The notes: a model not told the origin generated them from the letters alone. DNA of 64,000 bases from Methanoculleus thermophilus (GCF_001571405.1 NZ_BCNX01000006.1:372001-436000), one strand, 5' to 3'. Positions 1 to 8,654 are shown, counted from the first letter of the stretch. A program made the numbers and translations.

Positions 1-444
1 GATGTTCGCGATATCGCGATCGTAGAGGTTCACCTCGGCGGCTCCCCCGGCCCCTTCTACGACCACATGCCCAAAGCGCCTCCGTAATCGCTCGAATGCG
101 GCAACCGCCTCGGATAGCAGCATATCGGTCTCGGCATAATAGTCCCGGATCAGCACATCCTTATATGGGCGGCCGAGCAGCACCACCTGTGAGGTCTGGT
201 CACCCTTTGGTTTGAGGAGGACCGGGTTCATATCGGCTTCCGGCTCAAGGCCCGCCGCGAAGGCCTGGACAGCCTGCGCAATCCCGATCTCGCTCCCATC
301 GGCCGTGACATACGAGTTGAGACTCATGTTCTGGGATTTAAACGGAGCGACGGAGATTCCCCGTCGGTGGAGTGCACGGCAGAGCGCCGCGACCGTCACG
401 CTCTTGCCCACGTGGGATGCAGTTCCGAGCACGATAAGAGACAT
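1..444 (-). CDS. cobQ: Cobyric acid synthase CobQ, N-terminal part (3' end outside window)
   Basis: Amidates cobyrinic a,c-diamide side chains with glutamine and ATP in the cobalamin pathway. Translating the minus strand from the ATG at 444 gives 148 residues without a stop before the window edge. The N-terminus has the deviant P-loop [10 protein letters not shown] and then [12 protein letters not shown], both typical of the CobQ/CbiP dethiobiotin-synthetase-like ATPase domain, and later [10 protein letters not shown]. The C-terminal glutaminase domain lies outside. It is divergent from a ribonucleotide reductase of the B12-dependent class across only 47 bases, so the two share a promoter region containing ATTATTAA. 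The family call is firm; completeness cannot be judged. Confidence 0.92.
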   Translation of the reverse strand, partial: MSLIVLGTASHVGKSVTVAALCRALHRRGISVAPFKSQNMSLNSYVTADGSEIGIAQAVQAFAAGLEPEADMNPVLLKPKGDQTSQVVLLGRPYKDVLIRDYYAETDMLLSEAVAAFERLRRRFGHVVVEGAGGAAEVNLYDRDIANI

Positions 445-491
445 TGCCGGCAGAAGAGTTGGACGCGACGGATTATTAAGGGCGGGGTCTT

Positions 492-2150
492 ATGGGGTAT
501 TACATGGAACTCTCCCCGCAGGGCCGCATCCTCCTGGAACACCGCTACCTCCTCCCCGGAGAAGCACCAGAGGACCTCTTCTCCCGGGTCGCCGACGCCG
601 TGGGCGGAACGGCACGGTCTCGCGAGTTCTTCTCGCTCATATCGAGCCTCCTCTTCCTCCCGAACTCTCCGACCCTGATGAACGCAGGAACCCCTGGGGG
701 GCAGCTCTCGGCCTGTTTCGTCCTGCCGATCGAGGATACCCTGGAGGGGATCTTTCGCACCCTCGGCCAGATGGCGCTCATTCATCAGTCCGGGGGCGGG
801 ACGGGGTTCTCGTTCTCACGCCTCCGTCCCCGCGGTGACTCCGTCAACGGGGTCGCCGGCGCCGCCACCGGGCCGGTATCGTTCATCCGGGTCTTCGATG
901 CGGCGACCGAGGCTGTCCGGCAGGGTGGCCGGCGACGGGGGGCGAACATGGGAGTGCTTGCGGCCTCCCATCCCGATATCGAGGAGTTCGTCACCGCCAA
1001 GCAGGACGGGGGCCTCTCGAACTTCAATATCTCGGTCGGGATTGATGAGCAGTTCATCCATGCTCTTGCAACCGGCCGCGAGTACGATCTTATCAACCCC
1101 CGCGACGGCAGCATGTGGCAAAGCATCGACCCACGGTCGCTCTGGCATCTTATCGCCGCCTCCGCAAGGGATTCCGGCGAGCCGGGTGTGCTCTTTCTCG
1201 ATGAGATCAACCGTAGGTGCACCACGCCGCACCTCGGCCCCATCGAGGCGACCAACCCCTGCGGGGAGCAGCCGCTCTACCCCTACGAGAGCTGTAACCT
1301 AGGAAGCATCAACCTTGCCCGATGCATCAGAGGAAGCGACCTTGACGAGGACCTGCTCGCCACCGTCGTTCGGTGCGGCGTCGAGTTTCTCGATGCGGTC
1401 ATCGATGTAAATCACTTCCCAATCCCCGAGATCCAGGAGCGGACCCTTGCTACCCGAAAGATCGGTCTTGGTGTCATGGGATTTGCCGAGGCGCTCATAC
1501 GCCTCGGGATCCCCTACGAATCAGAGGAAGCGATCCGGTTTGCCGGGAGCCTGATGGAGATGATCCAGACCTGGGCCAGGGAGCGGTCGGAGGAACTGGG
1601 GAGGGAGAAGGGGTCGTTTCCAGCCATTGAGGGTTCAATCTACTCAGGAGAGATGCGCAACGCCACCGTCACCACCATCGCCCCTACAGGATCGATCCAT
1701 CTTATCGCCGGAACCACGAGCGGTATCGAGCCGGTCTTCTCGTTTGCCTACGACCGGACGATCGATGGGCGGCCGGTCAGCATCGTAAGCGACCTCATCA
1801 CAGAGTTTCTGCCGAAGACCGCCGGTGGAAGAGATGTCGCGGAGCACGTGCGGCGTTATGGGACGGTTGACGGCCTCCCCCTGGATGACCATACTCGCGA
1901 CCTCTTCAAGACGGCCCTTGAGATCGCACCGGAGCACCACGTCAGGATGCAGGCCGCATTCCAGAAGCACGTTGACAATGCCGTCTCAAAGACCGTGAAC
2001 CTCCCGGAGAATACGGAGGTCGATGATATAACCCGAGTCTTTTCCCTTGCTCATGACCTCAAGTGCAAGGGTATCACCGTCTACCGCTACCGGAGCCGGT
2101 CTGATCAGGTAATCTCCCAGGGCTGCGATATCTGTCGGATTGACGGGTGA
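492..2150 (+). CDS. nrdJ: Adenosylcobalamin-dependent (class II) ribonucleotide reductase
   Basis: Reduces ribonucleotides to deoxyribonucleotides, using adenosylcobalamin to generate the thiyl radical. The 552 residues contain the first redox cysteine in QLSACFVLPIED (C75), the substrate loop GGGTGFSFSRLRPRGD, the catalytic NPCGE motif (N255, C257, E259), the second redox cysteine ESCNLGSINL (C268) and APTGSI. A C-terminal CDIC pair (C545, C548) probably re-reduces the active site. There is no N-terminal ATP cone, so it is at the short end of the family. The in-frame ATG at 504 is an alternative start, since the TATA-like ATTATTAA near 469-476 lies close upstream. It is divergent from cobQ, which fits cofactor dependence. 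Confidence 0.9.
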   Translation: MGYYMELSPQGRILLEHRYLLPGEAPEDLFSRVADAVGGTARSREFFSLISSLLFLPNSPTLMNAGTPGGQLSACFVLPIEDTLEGIFRTLGQMALIHQSGGGTGFSFSRLRPRGDSVNGVAGAATGPVSFIRVFDAATEAVRQGGRRRGANMGVLAASHPDIEEFVTAKQDGGLSNFNISVGIDEQFIHALATGREYDLINPRDGSMWQSIDPRSLWHLIAASARDSGEPGVLFLDEINRRCTTPHLGPIEATNPCGEQPLYPYESCNLGSINLARCIRGSDLDEDLLATVVRCGVEFLDAVIDVNHFPIPEIQERTLATRKIGLGVMGFAEALIRLGIPYESEEAIRFAGSLMEMIQTWARERSEELGREKGSFPAIEGSIYSGEMRNATVTTIAPTGSIHLIAGTTSGIEPVFSFAYDRTIDGRPVSIVSDLITEFLPKTAGGRDVAEHVRRYGTVDGLPLDDHTRDLFKTALEIAPEHHVRMQAAFQKHVDNAVSKTVNLPENTEVDDITRVFSLAHDLKCKGITVYRYRSRSDQVISQGCDICRIDG

Positions 2151-2158
2151 CATGCCAA

Positions 2159-2170
2159 CTAATATATAAC
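2159..2170 (+). promoter_or_regulatory. TATA-type promoter of aIF1
   Basis: CTAATATATAAC matches the archaeal TATA box and lies 22-32 bases before the ATG at 2192. Transcription would therefore start at or a few bases before the start codon, giving a leaderless or nearly leaderless mRNA. Inferred from spacing only. Confidence 0.5.
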
Positions 2171-2191
2171 GAGAGCTGAAAGGTACATGCA

Positions 2192-2497
2192 ATGAACGGT
2201 GGGATATGTCCGACCTGCGGACTGCCAAAGGAACTGTGTATCTGTGAAGAAGTTGCCAAAGAGCAGCAGAGAATAAGCGTAAAGGTAAACAAACGCCGGT
2301 ATGGAAAGGAAGTCACGGTCATCGAGGGCCTCGATCCCTACGACATCGACCTCGAAGACCTCTCGAAGTTCCTGAAAGCGAAACTGGCCTGTGGCGGCAC
2401 GGTCAAAGACTCTTCGATCGAACTGCAGGGCAACCATCGCGAACGGGTGAAGGATCTGCTTGCCCAGAAAGGATATAACATGGAAAATATCAGTTGA
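2192..2497 (+). CDS. Translation initiation factor aIF1 (SUI1 family)
   Basis: Homologue of eIF1/SUI1 that monitors start-codon selection on the 30S subunit. The 101 residues start with a short Cys-rich segment ([13 protein letters not shown]), as in archaeal aIF1. The SUI1 fold follows: [15 protein letters not shown], then [22 protein letters not shown] near the C-terminal half, with the conserved GG-T turn. Length is normal. It is monocistronic: a TATA box lies just upstream and a hairpin plus T run directly follows the stop. Confidence 0.93.
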   Translation: MNGGICPTCGLPKELCICEEVAKEQQRISVKVNKRRYGKEVTVIEGLDPYDIDLEDLSKFLKAKLACGGTVKDSSIELQGNHRERVKDLLAQKGYNMENIS

Positions 2498-2540
2498 CCC
2501 CGGGGCGTTCTCCCTAGGATCCGGGGATATCTACTTTTTT
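2498..2540 (+). terminator. Probable transcription terminator after aIF1
   Basis: CCCCGG at 2498-2503 can pair with CCGGGG at 2521-2526, and a run of six T follows at 2535-2540. The hairpin begins at the first base after the aIF1 stop codon. In archaea the T run alone may be sufficient. Confidence 0.5.
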
Positions 2541-2719
2541 GCAGGCTTCATTACGGGTTGCAGGGGAAGCGGATGCTGTTTGTTCGTTCGTACTCCATAG
2601 TGAAATCCGCGATGAGTTACTATCGAGACGGCTGAAGGGTATCGAGAGATCCCGACTGCGATGGCCGGATCAGCAGGCAATATAATTAGCAGGTACAATA
2701 CTCTGAGAGTTGATTGCCT

Positions 2720-3058
2720 ATGGCGATGAGATGTTCGTTTGCGCTCGATCCCGACCTGATGGAGCAGATCGACCAGTATGCCAGAGATCACTCGTTCGAC
2801 CGAAACGAAGCGATTCTTGAACTGATCGAGATCGGACTTGCCTGTCGGAAGGAGAATGGGGCGGCAAAGGTACGGCAACGCCGCTCGTATGAGGAGTTGA
2901 ACCGGCTCCTGCGTGAGGTCGAGGATGTCAAGGCTATCCTCACAGATCTTCGAAACGAGGTTAAACTGGTTCACCACACGATCGAGGCAGACTGGACTAA
3001 GGAGGCGAAAGGCGTCCCGTTCCAGACCAAACGCCCGTGGGAGTTCTGGCGAAAGTAA
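2720..3058 (+). CDS. Small protein with ribbon-helix-helix-like N-terminus
   Basis: 112 residues from the ATG at 2720; a TTG at 2714 and an ATG at 2726 are in the same frame. Residues 4-45 (RCSFALDPDLMEQIDQYA, then RNEAILELIEIGL) look like a MetJ/CopG ribbon-helix-helix domain: one strand followed by two helices, with a DRNEAI turn. The rest is a charged, probably coiled-coil segment ending in WEFWRK. It could be an autonomous DNA-binding regulator that dimerises through the coiled coil. A TATA-like AATATAATTAG lies near 2679. No toxin partner is adjacent. The function is unrecognised. Confidence 0.7.
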   Translation: MAMRCSFALDPDLMEQIDQYARDHSFDRNEAILELIEIGLACRKENGAAKVRQRRSYEELNRLLREVEDVKAILTDLRNEVKLVHHTIEADWTKEAKGVPFQTKRPWEFWRK

Positions 3059-3063
3059 GTCTG

Positions 3064-3324
3064 TTAACTAATGATATTCGCGATGCTCCGGAACCCTTCC
3101 TCGCTAAGATCGTCGCAGAGGACCGCCTCGACCTTCGCCATATCGACGCTGGGCGTCTCGCGGCACCTGGTGCAGTAGGCCCGTGCCGGTGACGGCACCT
3201 CTCTTCCTCCAATAACGACGAGAACTGAGTGAACACAAAACCTGCACCGATCAACGGGCTCAGGCTTATTCGGGGTGCACTGCACCAGGCCCCGGACGAC
3301 CTGTAGACGCCGGGTTCTACTCAT
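3064..3324 (-). CDS. Small protein with two CxxC pairs (putative zinc-binding)
   Basis: 86 residues from the ATG at 3324. Two knuckles, CRFC and CTRC, are about 24 residues apart and suggest one zinc site; the C-terminal part is helical and acidic. The start codon overlaps the TAG stop of the upstream YkgJ-type gene (ATGAGTAG), which implies translational coupling and decides the start against a longer reading from 3348. No named family is recognised. The operon with another cysteine-rich protein suggests a shared metal-related role. Confidence 0.65.
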   Translation of the reverse strand: MSRTRRLQVVRGLVQCTPNKPEPVDRCRFCVHSVLVVIGGREVPSPARAYCTRCRETPSVDMAKVEAVLCDDLSEEGFRSIANIIS

Positions 3325-3814
3325 AGGCCTCGACCCGGTAGCCGGCACGCCCGAGAACCTCGCTGACCTTTGCTCTCCAGGCGGTATCGCTCTCGATCAT
3401 GAGCGGCGCGATCGATTCGTTCCAGCACTGCTGGAGGGCGGCATCCTCTGTGACGAGGCTTCTTCTCCCCTTCACCTTCCCGACCTCCCGGCCGTCACCG
3501 GCAAAGATCCTCATTGCACAGCAGGTGTAGGATCGGCAGACCAGCGGTCGGCTGTTGTGAATGGTGCAGACGTACTTCCCCATCTCCCCGGGGAGAGGGC
3601 GCAAGAACGGGCACCAGGATGGGTGTTTACGGTTCTCGGATCTGTCCATGAAAGCATCAAGGAACCTCTCTTCGACCCGGGCGCGGAACGTGCCGCCGAC
3701 GATCTTCTGCCGGCAGAGAAAGTCCCGGCTGGTGAGTTGCTTCTCGACCTCGATGAGTTGGCCGCCTGCGTGCATGCAGCACTTCCCGCAGAGGCTACAT
3801 TCAAATGCGGTCAT
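3317..3814 (-). CDS. YkgJ-family cysteine cluster protein
   Basis: 165 residues beginning MTAFECSLCGKCCMHAGG, the hallmark of the YkgJ/Fliw-type CxxCxxCC metal cluster family (zinc or Fe-S binding). Further cysteines are in WCPFLRPL, YVCTIHNSRPLVCRSYTCC and at C-terminal position AALQQCW. The spacing C-x(n)-CxxH-RPxxCR matches the second half of this family's cluster. The biochemical role is unknown across the family. First gene of a two-gene operon with the CxxC protein downstream. Confidence 0.85.
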   Translation of the reverse strand: MTAFECSLCGKCCMHAGGQLIEVEKQLTSRDFLCRQKIVGGTFRARVEERFLDAFMDRSENRKHPSWCPFLRPLPGEMGKYVCTIHNSRPLVCRSYTCCAMRIFAGDGREVGKVKGRRSLVTEDAALQQCWNESIAPLMIESDTAWRAKVSEVLGRAGYRVEAYE

Positions 3815-3898
3815 CTAGTAGATTCTTTGCGCAACAGAGGATAAAGGTTGGGAACTGGCGCCCTAAGGGTTAAATCGATACGCATACAATGGAGTGGC

Positions 3899-5077
3899 AT
3901 GAAGGTGTGCATTATGTGCGGAGGGGAGGGCACACGGCTCCGTCCCCTCACGTTTGGGCGTCCCAAACCGTGTATTCCCATTGTCAACAAACCTTCTATC
4001 CAGCATCTCGTCTCACACCTCGCAAACCTCGGGTTCACTGATGTAGTGATCACGCTCGGCTACATGAGTGACGCAATCGAGGCGGCGCTTGGGGATGGAT
4101 CGCTCTTTGGGGTCAATGTCACCTATGTCCACGAAAAGACGAAACTCGGGACGGCGGGAAGCGTCAAGAACGCCCAGAAGTATCTTGAGGAGCAGCCGTT
4201 CCTGGTCGTCGGCGGCGACCACGTGGTGGACCTGAACCTGCTTGAGTTCTACCGCGAGCACCTCACCAACGACTCGATCACGACGATCGGGCTCATCAGC
4301 ATCGATGACCCAACGGAGTACGGTATTGCCGAGATCGATGCGAACTACCAGATCAAACGGTTCAAGGAGAAGCCGAGCCCTGGTGAGATCTTCTCGAACC
4401 TCGCAAGCACCGGGATGTACGTCTGCGACCCCGAGATCTTTGACCATATCCCGGCCGGCGAGAAGTTTGACTTCGCCCGCAACCTCTTCCCCGAGTTGAT
4501 GGAGGCTGGCTACTCCCTGAAAGCCTGGCTTGCCCGTGGCAACTGGTCGGATGTGGGGAGCCCGCGATCGTTACGGGAAGCTGAGCGGTGGAAACTACAG
4601 GACATCGGGTTTACGAACATATCCGGCGACCTCTACATAAAAGGCGCCCGAATTATGGGCCCGGCGCAGATCGGGAGTTGTGTCTCGATTGCGGCGAATT
4701 CTCGTGTGATCGGTCCGGTCTCGATCGGTGCCGGGACGATCATTGAGGAGAACGTCGTCATCGGGCCGTACACGAGCATCGGAGAGGGCTGTATCATCAA
4801 GAACAGCGCAAAGATCTTCTCCTCGTCCATCTACAACCGTGTGGTGATCGGCCGGGACAGCACCATCAGCGGGAGCATCATCGACAACGATACGCTCGTC
4901 GGCAGCGGGTGCAACATCGAACACGACACGGTCATCGGCCCGCACGTGGTATTAAAGAACGGTGTCGTCGTCCATTCCGGGACCCGGCTCTGGCCGGAGG
5001 TGATCATCCCGGAGGGGACGGTCGTCAAAGAGCACGTCCTCAACGAGGACTACGATACCAGGACCGAGGGCTCCTAA
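3899..5077 (+). CDS. Sugar-phosphate nucleotidyltransferase with left-handed beta-helix C-terminus (NDP-sugar synthase)
   Basis: Forms NDP-sugars from NTP and sugar-1-phosphate for glycans. The 392 residues start at ATG 3899, preceded by GGAG. The N-terminal Rossmann-like domain carries GGEGTRLRPLTFGRPKPC (residues 7-24) and then VVGGDHVVD. The C-terminal half has repeated hexapeptides (for example IGPVSIGAGTIIEENVVIG) forming a left-handed beta-helix, as in GlmU or GDP-mannose pyrophosphorylase-like enzymes. The substrate (glucose, mannose or GlcNAc phosphate) cannot be set from sequence. Its stop overlaps the stop of the convergent CBS gene by four bases. Confidence 0.88.
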   Translation: MKVCIMCGGEGTRLRPLTFGRPKPCIPIVNKPSIQHLVSHLANLGFTDVVITLGYMSDAIEAALGDGSLFGVNVTYVHEKTKLGTAGSVKNAQKYLEEQPFLVVGGDHVVDLNLLEFYREHLTNDSITTIGLISIDDPTEYGIAEIDANYQIKRFKEKPSPGEIFSNLASTGMYVCDPEIFDHIPAGEKFDFARNLFPELMEAGYSLKAWLARGNWSDVGSPRSLREAERWKLQDIGFTNISGDLYIKGARIMGPAQIGSCVSIAANSRVIGPVSIGAGTIIEENVVIGPYTSIGEGCIIKNSAKIFSSSIYNRVVIGRDSTISGSIIDNDTLVGSGCNIEHDTVIGPHVVLKNGVVVHSGTRLWPEVIIPEGTVVKEHVLNEDYDTRTEGS

Positions 5078-5865
5078 CCGTGCCGCACAAGCCGGTGCGT
5101 CAGCGCAACGAGGGGATGGCGGGCGTAATCGAGCACCTTGATGTCGTCGAGGGTCTTTAAGTTCAGCGTCCGGGCGGTCCGCTCCATCCCCAACTCTATA
5201 TTCTCCCTGATCTCGATGATGTAGGCATCAAGGTTCGTGATCCCGAGCCTCTTTGCCGCGATCGCCCGGTGATGCCCGTCGACCAGGATCAAGCGCCCTG
5301 GCCGCCGGACCACGATCAGGGGTTCAGCAAGCCCCTTCTTGATCTCGTACATCCGCCCCTCGAGTTCGTCTTCATAAATCTTAGACTGGGTGGGCAGGAG
5401 GTTGTTTATCTCGACCGAGCCCCGCTTCAATGTCGGCTCGACACCATAGAGCCTCCTTAGGGTCTCAATGAACTTGAAGACCTTCTCCGGCGAGACATGC
5501 TCGATCTGGGACCTGATGACGTCGGCGTTCGATATGATCCCGATGAGGGTGTTATTCTCGTCGACGACCGGGAGTTTCTGGATGCCGGAACGGAAGATGA
5601 CGCGGGCCGCATCATTCACGCTCATGTCCGGGTCGGCGACGATGAGGTGGCGGGACATCACCTGTTCTATTGGTGTAGCCGGGTGGACGAAGAGGAGGTC
5701 CCGCGCCGATATGTAGCCTACCACTTCCTTTGAGTCCTCCACGACCGGAAATCCGTCATGATGTGTCTTCTTTATGGTCTCGATGACGTCTCGAACCGTA
5801 CCATGGACGTTGACGGTGACGACGTCGTAGGTCATGTAGTCCTTGACCCGCTTTTTATCCATCAT
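5074..5865 (-). CDS. CBS-pair protein fused to a ParB-like nuclease domain
   Basis: 263 residues from the ATG at 5865 (ATG at 5862 and an upstream ATG at 5889 are alternatives). Residues 1-115 hold two CBS motifs (DYMTYDVVTV, DGFPVVE, VVGYISARDLL; IQKLPVVDENNTLIGIIS), which usually bind adenosine nucleotides. The C-terminal half has a ParB/Srx-type domain with the LILVDGHHRAIAAKRLG motif. The arrangement suggests nucleotide-sensing control of a DNA- or nucleotide-acting ParB-fold domain. It is convergent with the sugar nucleotidyltransferase. Domains are clear; the function is unknown. Confidence 0.85.
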   Translation of the reverse strand: MMDKKRVKDYMTYDVVTVNVHGTVRDVIETIKKTHHDGFPVVEDSKEVVGYISARDLLFVHPATPIEQVMSRHLIVADPDMSVNDAARVIFRSGIQKLPVVDENNTLIGIISNADVIRSQIEHVSPEKVFKFIETLRRLYGVEPTLKRGSVEINNLLPTQSKIYEDELEGRMYEIKKGLAEPLIVVRRPGRLILVDGHHRAIAAKRLGITNLDAYIIEIRENIELGMERTARTLNLKTLDDIKVLDYARHPLVALTHRLVRHG

Positions 5866-5929
5866 GGTAGTGTCACGCTGGCTTAACATGAATTATTCGG
5901 TTTCGGATTGCCAGCGGCATGAAAAAATG

Positions 5930-6400
5930 TTACTCTATGGGGATCGTAGTCCCCGTCTCTGTCGGCGTTTTCTTCAGCCGGACCTCGAGAACACCGTTCT
6001 TGAATGTTGCTCTGGCGTTCTCCTCGGTCACCTCGGCAGGAAGAAGCACGGTGCGGCTCATCTGGCCGTAGATGCGCTCTCGCATGAAGAAATCCATGCT
6101 CTCCTCCTCGGTCTCGCCGCTCCGGATGCTCATGATCTCCAGGTGCTGGGGATCGATGAGCCGGATAGTAACGTCTTCCTTCTCGACGCCGGGGAGATCG
6201 GCGACGACGATCACCTCATCCTCGTGGTCCCGGACATCCACGCGGAAGTCCCGGATCGTCGGTACGACTCTTCCCCGAACCTCCTCGCCCCGTGTGCCGA
6301 TCCCTCCGAGCAGAGACTGGAACCTGCTCTCCATCTCGGCCATGAGGTCATCGAAATCCTGCCATATTGTCCGATATGGTCCGCGTAAGTATCTTGCCAT
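5930..6400 (-). CDS. hsp20: Hsp20/alpha-crystallin small heat-shock protein
   Basis: ATP-independent holdase chaperone that keeps unfolding proteins soluble. 156 residues: a variable N-terminal arm (to about 50), the alpha-crystallin domain (DVRDHEDEVIVVADLPGVEKEDVTIRL is its first strands; FKNGVLEVRLKKT its conserved end) and a C-terminal IPI motif (IxI) used in oligomer assembly. Length and order are typical. It is divergent from an FKBP-like membrane protein, and both face an AT-rich promoter region. Confidence 0.95.
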   Translation of the reverse strand: MARYLRGPYRTIWQDFDDLMAEMESRFQSLLGGIGTRGEEVRGRVVPTIRDFRVDVRDHEDEVIVVADLPGVEKEDVTIRLIDPQHLEIMSIRSGETEEESMDFFMRERIYGQMSRTVLLPAEVTEENARATFKNGVLEVRLKKTPTETGTTIPIE

Positions 6401-6470
6401 TTGTAATCACTCCTGTCATCTGGTGTAGCCCCGGAACAGTCGGACTGCCGAGGCTAACCTAAAGGTAGGG

Positions 6471-6490
6471 TTATTAAAATATAAATTTTT
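6471..6490. promoter_or_regulatory. AT-rich divergent promoter between Hsp20 and the FKBP-like gene
   Basis: The stretch around TTAAAATATAAATTT contains TATA-like sequence readable on both strands, between starts at 6400 (-) and 6557 (+). An imperfect palindrome ACCTaaAGGT sits beside it at 6458-6467 and could be an operator. Inferred from composition and spacing. Confidence 0.4.
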
Positions 6491-6556
6491 GCTTTGATGC
6501 AACCCCAATCTCCCAAACGCTACTATTTTATTTCCCCGAAAGGCGATTGTACCGTA

Positions 6557-7255
6557 ATGAAACAGACAGAGAAGAAGAGTTCGAAAGATGAGAATACTCC
6601 GTGGATGAAGTGGGCCTATGTAGGAATCGCCCTGCTCGTTGCGGTGGCTATGGTGGGGACATACCTCACCCCGATGTTTGAGAAGAAACTGACCGCCGAG
6701 GCTGGAAAGACGGCGTTGATCGGCTATACCATCCGTGCAGAGGACGGGCGACCTCTTGTCACGACCGACCAGGATCTCCTGGCAAGCGAATATAAGAAGG
6801 GGAACCATGTCCTCCTCACGAGCAGCATGGAGATCCCCGTCGGCGCCCAGCTTACGAGTGAGAATATTGTGCCTGTCCCGATCCTGTATCCGGAGGGCAC
6901 CGGGTTTTCCGGATTTGGCTTGATGGGATTTGAGACCAACGCCATCTCTGCCGGGTTGGTCGGGATGCAGATCGGGGAGACGCGGATGATACCGTTCTCC
7001 TATGGAGAAAACAATCTTGCAATGAGCCTGAGCCGCGAAGACGCGGACGGCATCGGCCTCAACTTCACGGAGACGGAAGTGGGCGAACTGGTCCCGCTCG
7101 GGCTCACGACCTCCCCGGAAATCCCGGTGGGTAACGAGACCTCCCAGATCCCGGCACTGCGCATTGGAAAAGTCCTCGAAAAGACCGACGATAAACTGGT
7201 CATCGCATACCGCTACGGCAGCGCCGAGGTCACGCTCAATGGTATATCGGGGTGA
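6557..7255 (+). CDS. Membrane-anchored FKBP-like (peptidyl-prolyl isomerase fold) protein
   Basis: 232 residues from ATG 6557. A charged N-terminal stretch is followed by one membrane segment (residues about 15-37, MKWAYVGIALLVAVAMVGTY) that anchors an outward-facing domain. The body resembles SlyD-like FKBPs: LIGYTIRAEDGRPL near the first strand, LVGMQIGETRMIPFSYG matching the FKBP consensus GMxxGExRxxxxP-xxAYG, then an insert before the final strand. Active-site aromatics are poorly kept, so catalysis is unproven. It is divergent from Hsp20, which suggests a folding role outside the membrane. Confidence 0.6.
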   Translation: MKQTEKKSSKDENTPWMKWAYVGIALLVAVAMVGTYLTPMFEKKLTAEAGKTALIGYTIRAEDGRPLVTTDQDLLASEYKKGNHVLLTSSMEIPVGAQLTSENIVPVPILYPEGTGFSGFGLMGFETNAISAGLVGMQIGETRMIPFSYGENNLAMSLSREDADGIGLNFTETEVGELVPLGLTTSPEIPVGNETSQIPALRIGKVLEKTDDKLVIAYRYGSAEVTLNGISG

Positions 7256-7298
7256 GTATACCCCACAATTTTTATAGTCTCCCTTCCTTCTGCCATAT

Positions 7299-7571
7299 AT
7301 GGCGATAAGAGTGATCTGCTTCTACCAGGAAGGGTGTATGGGGTGCGAGGAGCAGGCCCCGATCCTTCGTGAAGTGGAGCGGGATCTCGGGATCGAGATC
7401 GAGGAGATCGATGCCGTGAAGAACCCGGAGTATATCAAAGAGTATGACCTCAGGGTGACGCCCACTACCCTCATCCTCGAGGATGGCAAGATCAGGGAGC
7501 GGATGGTGGGGCTCGTTCACCGCGAAGAACTCGAGGCCGCGATCCGCCGGTATCTTCCAGCGCCACGGTGA
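7299..7571 (+). CDS. Thioredoxin-family protein
   Basis: 90 residues with the redox motif CMGC (residues 13-16) after the first strand IRVICFYQ, a conserved cis-proline in VTPTTLIL, and the terminal helix ELEAAIRRYL. This is the size of archaeal small thioredoxin/glutaredoxin-like proteins. It would reduce disulfides in the cytoplasm, with an unknown reductase partner. It follows the FKBP-like gene by 43 bases with a TATA-like TTTTTATAG between, so it may have its own promoter. Confidence 0.85.
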   Translation: MAIRVICFYQEGCMGCEEQAPILREVERDLGIEIEEIDAVKNPEYIKEYDLRVTPTTLILEDGKIRERMVGLVHREELEAAIRRYLPAPR

Positions 7572-7595
7572 GGAGGGCCACGCGAGAGCGGATGA

Positions 7596-8186
7596 TCACC
7601 GCCGCTCGGAGCCTCTCTCGAGGTAGCCATAGACTCTCTTTACCCTGCGAGCTACTGTCTTCCAGCCCTCTTTTCGCATGACCGGACCATCGCGGAGTTT
7701 TATGTGCGAGATCCTGATCCGCCTTCCGTTGAAGGTGTAGGCTTCGCCGACGACGAGCACCTCCTCCCCGTCCATGGTCTGATAGAGCGGAATGGTCGTG
7801 CGTCCGGTATGGACGGATGCCCTCACCACAACCTGCTCAATCCCTCGGGTCCAGAGGGCCGTCACCTCTTCGGCCTTTGCCTGTCGAACTCTCTTTTCTC
7901 CTGTCTCGATCCCGGTAACCTCGACTCCGAGGACCTCCTCCTCGCACTCTGCGACGATCTTGTCCCCGAGAGAGACGACTTCACCCTCAAACATCTCCGT
8001 GCTGCAGACCTTTGATTCGGTCTCGCGGCTCACGATCGTCTTGACGGTGATGACCCGGGGCTCGGGGGGCCTTGGTATCCGGTGAACCTGGCCACACTCG
8101 CTGCACTGCACCACCAGTTCGGCGGCTTCCCGGAGAACCTGGTGTTCGCACTCCTCTTTACAGACGGGGCAAACGATGCTAATCAT
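7596..8186 (-). CDS. HVO_0476-family zinc finger protein
   Basis: 196 residues starting with a zinc ribbon (CPVCKEECEH, then CSECGQVHRI at about residues 28-37). A beta-rich domain follows, rich in Val and Glu, with EVEVTGIE-like strands and a basic C-terminus ending WKTVARRVKRVYGYLERGSERR-like. This layout matches the archaeal HVO_0476 family. The role is unknown; the zinc ribbon and basic tail suggest nucleic acid binding. It is convergent with the thioredoxin gene and divergent from the DUF371 gene. Confidence 0.8.
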   Translation of the reverse strand: MISIVCPVCKEECEHQVLREAAELVVQCSECGQVHRIPRPPEPRVITVKTIVSRETESKVCSTEMFEGEVVSLGDKIVAECEEEVLGVEVTGIETGEKRVRQAKAEEVTALWTRGIEQVVVRASVHTGRTTIPLYQTMDGEEVLVVGEAYTFNGRRIRISHIKLRDGPVMRKEGWKTVARRVKRVYGYLERGSERR

Positions 8187-8219
8187 TCATTAGCAATAGC
8201 ATCCCTCTCCTAATTAAGC

Positions 8220-8654
8220 ATGAAGGCGAGGGATACTGTCCGGGCGCGGGGGCACCCGCTGATCCGGGGAACCCATCGGACGACGTTTGAGGTGACGAAA
8301 GACGAGACGCTGACCGAGACCGGGGACTGCATCATCGGGATCGGGGCCGACAAAGGTGCCGCCGACCTTGATCCCGGCTTCAAAGCGCTACTTTCCGACG
8401 ACCGGGCGGTGCTCACGACTCGTCTGAGAGTGGGAGACGAGACCGTCGAGGTCCGATCAAGAGGGAGCGCGGCGTTCACTCTGGACCATCCTTCCGACCT
8501 CGTCTGGCGGCGAAGCGATTTTGTCTCGGACCGAACCGTGGGCATCCGCTCCGACCGGGTGGCGGCGTCCATCCCCCGTGGGTTCATCGAGGCACTCCGG
8601 CGAGGGGAGGAACTGGTCGTCGAACTCGAGGTGGAGGTCCCTGAGACCTCTTAA
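8220..8654 (+). CDS. DUF371 family protein
   Basis: 144 residues matching the archaeal DUF371 pattern: RARGHPLIRGTHRTTFEVTKD near the start, CIIGIGADKG in the middle, and a C-terminal helix with ELEVEVPE. The family forms a small beta-barrel-like fold with no known activity. The ATG at 8220 lies 33 bases from the divergent zinc finger start, so promoter elements must be very compact and a leaderless mRNA is likely. Confidence 0.82.
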   Translation: MKARDTVRARGHPLIRGTHRTTFEVTKDETLTETGDCIIGIGADKGAADLDPGFKALLSDDRAVLTTRLRVGDETVEVRSRGSAAFTLDHPSDLVWRRSDFVSDRTVGIRSDRVAASIPRGFIEALRRGEELVVELEVEVPETS

